From contig UEGQ01000015.1 in the NCBI GenBank assembly GCA_900466005.1, positions 173,737-237,736 on the forward strand: DNA of 64,000 nucleotides, in the 5' to 3' direction. A program made the translations under genes and the position numbers. Shown one piece after another: positions 62,859 through 64,000 of the stretch. Origin of the DNA: Hyphomicrobiales bacterium. GTDB lineage: Bacteria > Pseudomonadota > Alphaproteobacteria > Rhizobiales > Rhizobiaceae. Each line of letters begins with the position of its first letter. The stretch's first letter is position 1. The notes beneath the pieces are model-generated. The model saw nothing but the letters and a program-made list of their open reading frames with translations, ran no database searches and was not told where the DNA came from.

Positions 62859-64000
62859 TCAGGAGGCCGGTGCGGTGGTGAGGCGTTTGGCCTGTTCGGG
62901 GAAGAAGCGTTCAGTACCGAACCCGTCGCCGAAGATCGCGTCGTGTTGCAGGTAGCGGTAGTCGCGGACGAGTGGATCTACCTTCTTGCCGGCCTTCGAC
63001 CAGTCGGGCGTGGCTCCGCCGGAGCCGTCGACGAGCTGATAGCGGTCGATTGCGTCGTAGCGGTCGTGCACTGCACCCAGCATACCGGTATAGAAGGGGT
63101 GTTCGTAACCGGCGAGCTTCACCACGTGATAGGGCAGGAAGGCGGGGCTGATGGAGCCGAGGTCCTTCTGTACCCCGCGGTTCGAAGACCATACGACCAG
63201 CGGGGTCTCGTGTTCGCGCTTCATGACGTCCACCGGAGCCGAACGGGTCGCGACCTGGTCAGGCATGTAGCCGCTCTCCGGGTAAACGTTACCGAGCGGC
63301 GGCAGGTGGTCGCCGAAGATGACGACGATCGTCTCGCGGCGACGCTTCTTCGCCCAGTCCATCAGCATCTTGAGGCTCTGGTCGGCCTCGCGGACACCCT
63401 GGGCGTAGGTCGCCAGCGATTGCGTGCTGGACGCCGAAAGCGTGGGTCCGTCGATCGCGATGGTGTTCTTGCTGTACCGCTGCGGCTCGTAGGGTCCATG
63501 CCCCTGCAGCGTCACGCCGAAGAAGAAGAACGGCTCGCGGGTGTTGTCGGCCGCGCGCATGATCTCCTTCGTCAGGGCTTCGTCGGAGGCGAAGATGCCG
63601 CGCTTGTCCATCACCGGCATGTTTTCTTCCGAGAGGAAGCTCTCGAAGCCGAAGGCCTCGTAGACATTGGCGCGGTTCCAGAACCAGCTCTGGAAGGGGT
63701 GGAACGACTTGGCGACATAGCCCTTCGAGCGGAAGAAGGTGGCGAGCGACGGCAGCGGCCTGCGGACATACTGCTGATAGGGGATGCTGCCATAGGGCAG
63801 GAAGGCGTTCGAGAAGCCCGTCAGCGCCTCGAATTCGACATTGGCCGTCATGCCGCCGAATTCGGGCGAGAAGACGTTGCCGGATGCATTCTTTCGGATC
63901 GTCGGCATCGGATCGGGCGAAAGCCGGACATTGCTGAGCCGCGTCGGGTCCCACAGAGACTCGCTCATCAGCATGATCACGTCGGGATGGCTGGTCGTGC
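62859..64000 (-). CDS. LTA synthase/sulfatase-family transferase, N-terminal part outside the window
   Basis: The 3' part of a gene continues past the right edge (the frame stays open to base 64000, reading HPDVIMLMSESLWD). The visible 380 residues are the alkaline-phosphatase-superfamily domain: GGMTANVEFEALTG holds the likely nucleophile Thr, and FGDHLPPLG and a late HD are the metal-binding sites. Such enzymes move phosphoglycerol or phosphoethanolamine from lipids to sugars (LtaS, OpgB, CgmB types). Membrane helices would be encoded upstream, outside. The acceptor is unknown; periplasmic cyclic glucans are a possibility in rhizobia. Confidence 0.85.
   Translation of the reverse strand, partial: TTSHPDVIMLMSESLWDPTRLSNVRLSPDPMPTIRKNASGNVFSPEFGGMTANVEFEALTGFSNAFLPYGSIPYQQYVRRPLPSLATFFRSKGYVAKSFHPFQSWFWNRANVYEAFGFESFLSEENMPVMDKRGIFASDEALTKEIMRAADNTREPFFFFGVTLQGHGPYEPQRYSKNTIAIDGPTLSASSTQSLATYAQGVREADQSLKMLMDWAKKRRRETIVVIFGDHLPPLGNVYPESGYMPDQVATRSAPVDVMKREHETPLVVWSSNRGVQKDLGSISPAFLPYHVVKLAGYEHPFYTGMLGAVHDRYDAIDRYQLVDGSGGATPDWSKAGKKVDPLVRDYRYLQHDAIFGDGFGTERFFPEQAKRLTTAPAS

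Overview
The window is 64 kb of GC-rich chromosomal DNA from an alphaproteobacterium, almost certainly a member of the Rhizobiaceae (Sinorhizobium/Ensifer/Shinella-like). That placement is inferred from the MoaA with a TTG start and 349 residues, the cobT-dgkA pair, the usg gene, the class II DAHP synthase and the gor/rpiA/gph/L,D-transpeptidase/fumC neighbourhood. No species can be fixed without a database search. I see no insertion sequence, prophage, integron, CRISPR array or rRNA. There is one tRNA (Lys, CTT). The region reads as core chromosome with many small regulator-target modules.

Layout. 0-9 kb: self-contained regulator/target pairs. These are an NmrA-type reductase with an HxlR regulator, a MarR-GNAT fusion, an Asp/Glu racemase with a divergent Lrp regulator, small secreted proteins, a TetR gene followed by ilvC, and a cupin with a divergent TetR gene. 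Several intergenic gaps carry clear palindromic operator candidates. 9-20 kb: an aminotransferase, a CASTOR/POLLUX-like channel, a Nudix protein, a PhzF protein, tRNA-Lys, an Asp/His/Gly repeat protein and a large MscS-type channel. 18.7-21 kb: a tandem pair of double-receiver proteins, the second ending in a GGDEF diguanylate cyclase domain. 21-26 kb: an ABC-2 exporter, an aspartic protease with a DUF1289 protein, and the cobalamin lower-ligand genes cobS and cobT followed by dgkA. 26-35 kb: an EEP-fold hydrolase, a histidine kinase, a nuclease, a GST, a uracil-DNA glycosylase family protein, an Lrp regulator, an AlkD-like protein, a beta-hydroxyacid dehydrogenase, a TPR-methyltransferase and usg with a CtrA-type site.

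35-44 kb: a polar amino-acid ABC importer without its ATPase gene, a 742-residue OmpA protein with a Glu/Gln/Ala/Pro repeat, and a molybdenum cofactor cluster (moaA, EamA transporter, mobA, mobB). 44-54 kb: a TMEM175 channel, a MarR/alpha-beta hydrolase pair, a PPOX protein, a GGDEF protein, both classes of fumarase side by side (fumC then the class I enzyme), and an L,D-transpeptidase. 53-64 kb: gph, rpiA, a DUF2059 protein, gor, a TadG-like VWA protein, an alpha/beta hydrolase behind a MerR/LiuR-like palindrome, class II DAHP synthase, a GFA protein, an unrecognised double-HTH protein with a possible 19-codon leader, and a sulfatase/LTA-synthase-type gene that runs off the right edge.

Metabolic themes are central: branched-chain and aromatic amino-acid synthesis, TCA fumarases, pentose phosphate, glutathione redox, Moco and B12. 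The least explained items are the double-receiver pair, the leader peptide and double-HTH gene, the DGGDH repeat protein behind a PHO-box-like sequence, and the two tandem small secreted proteins.
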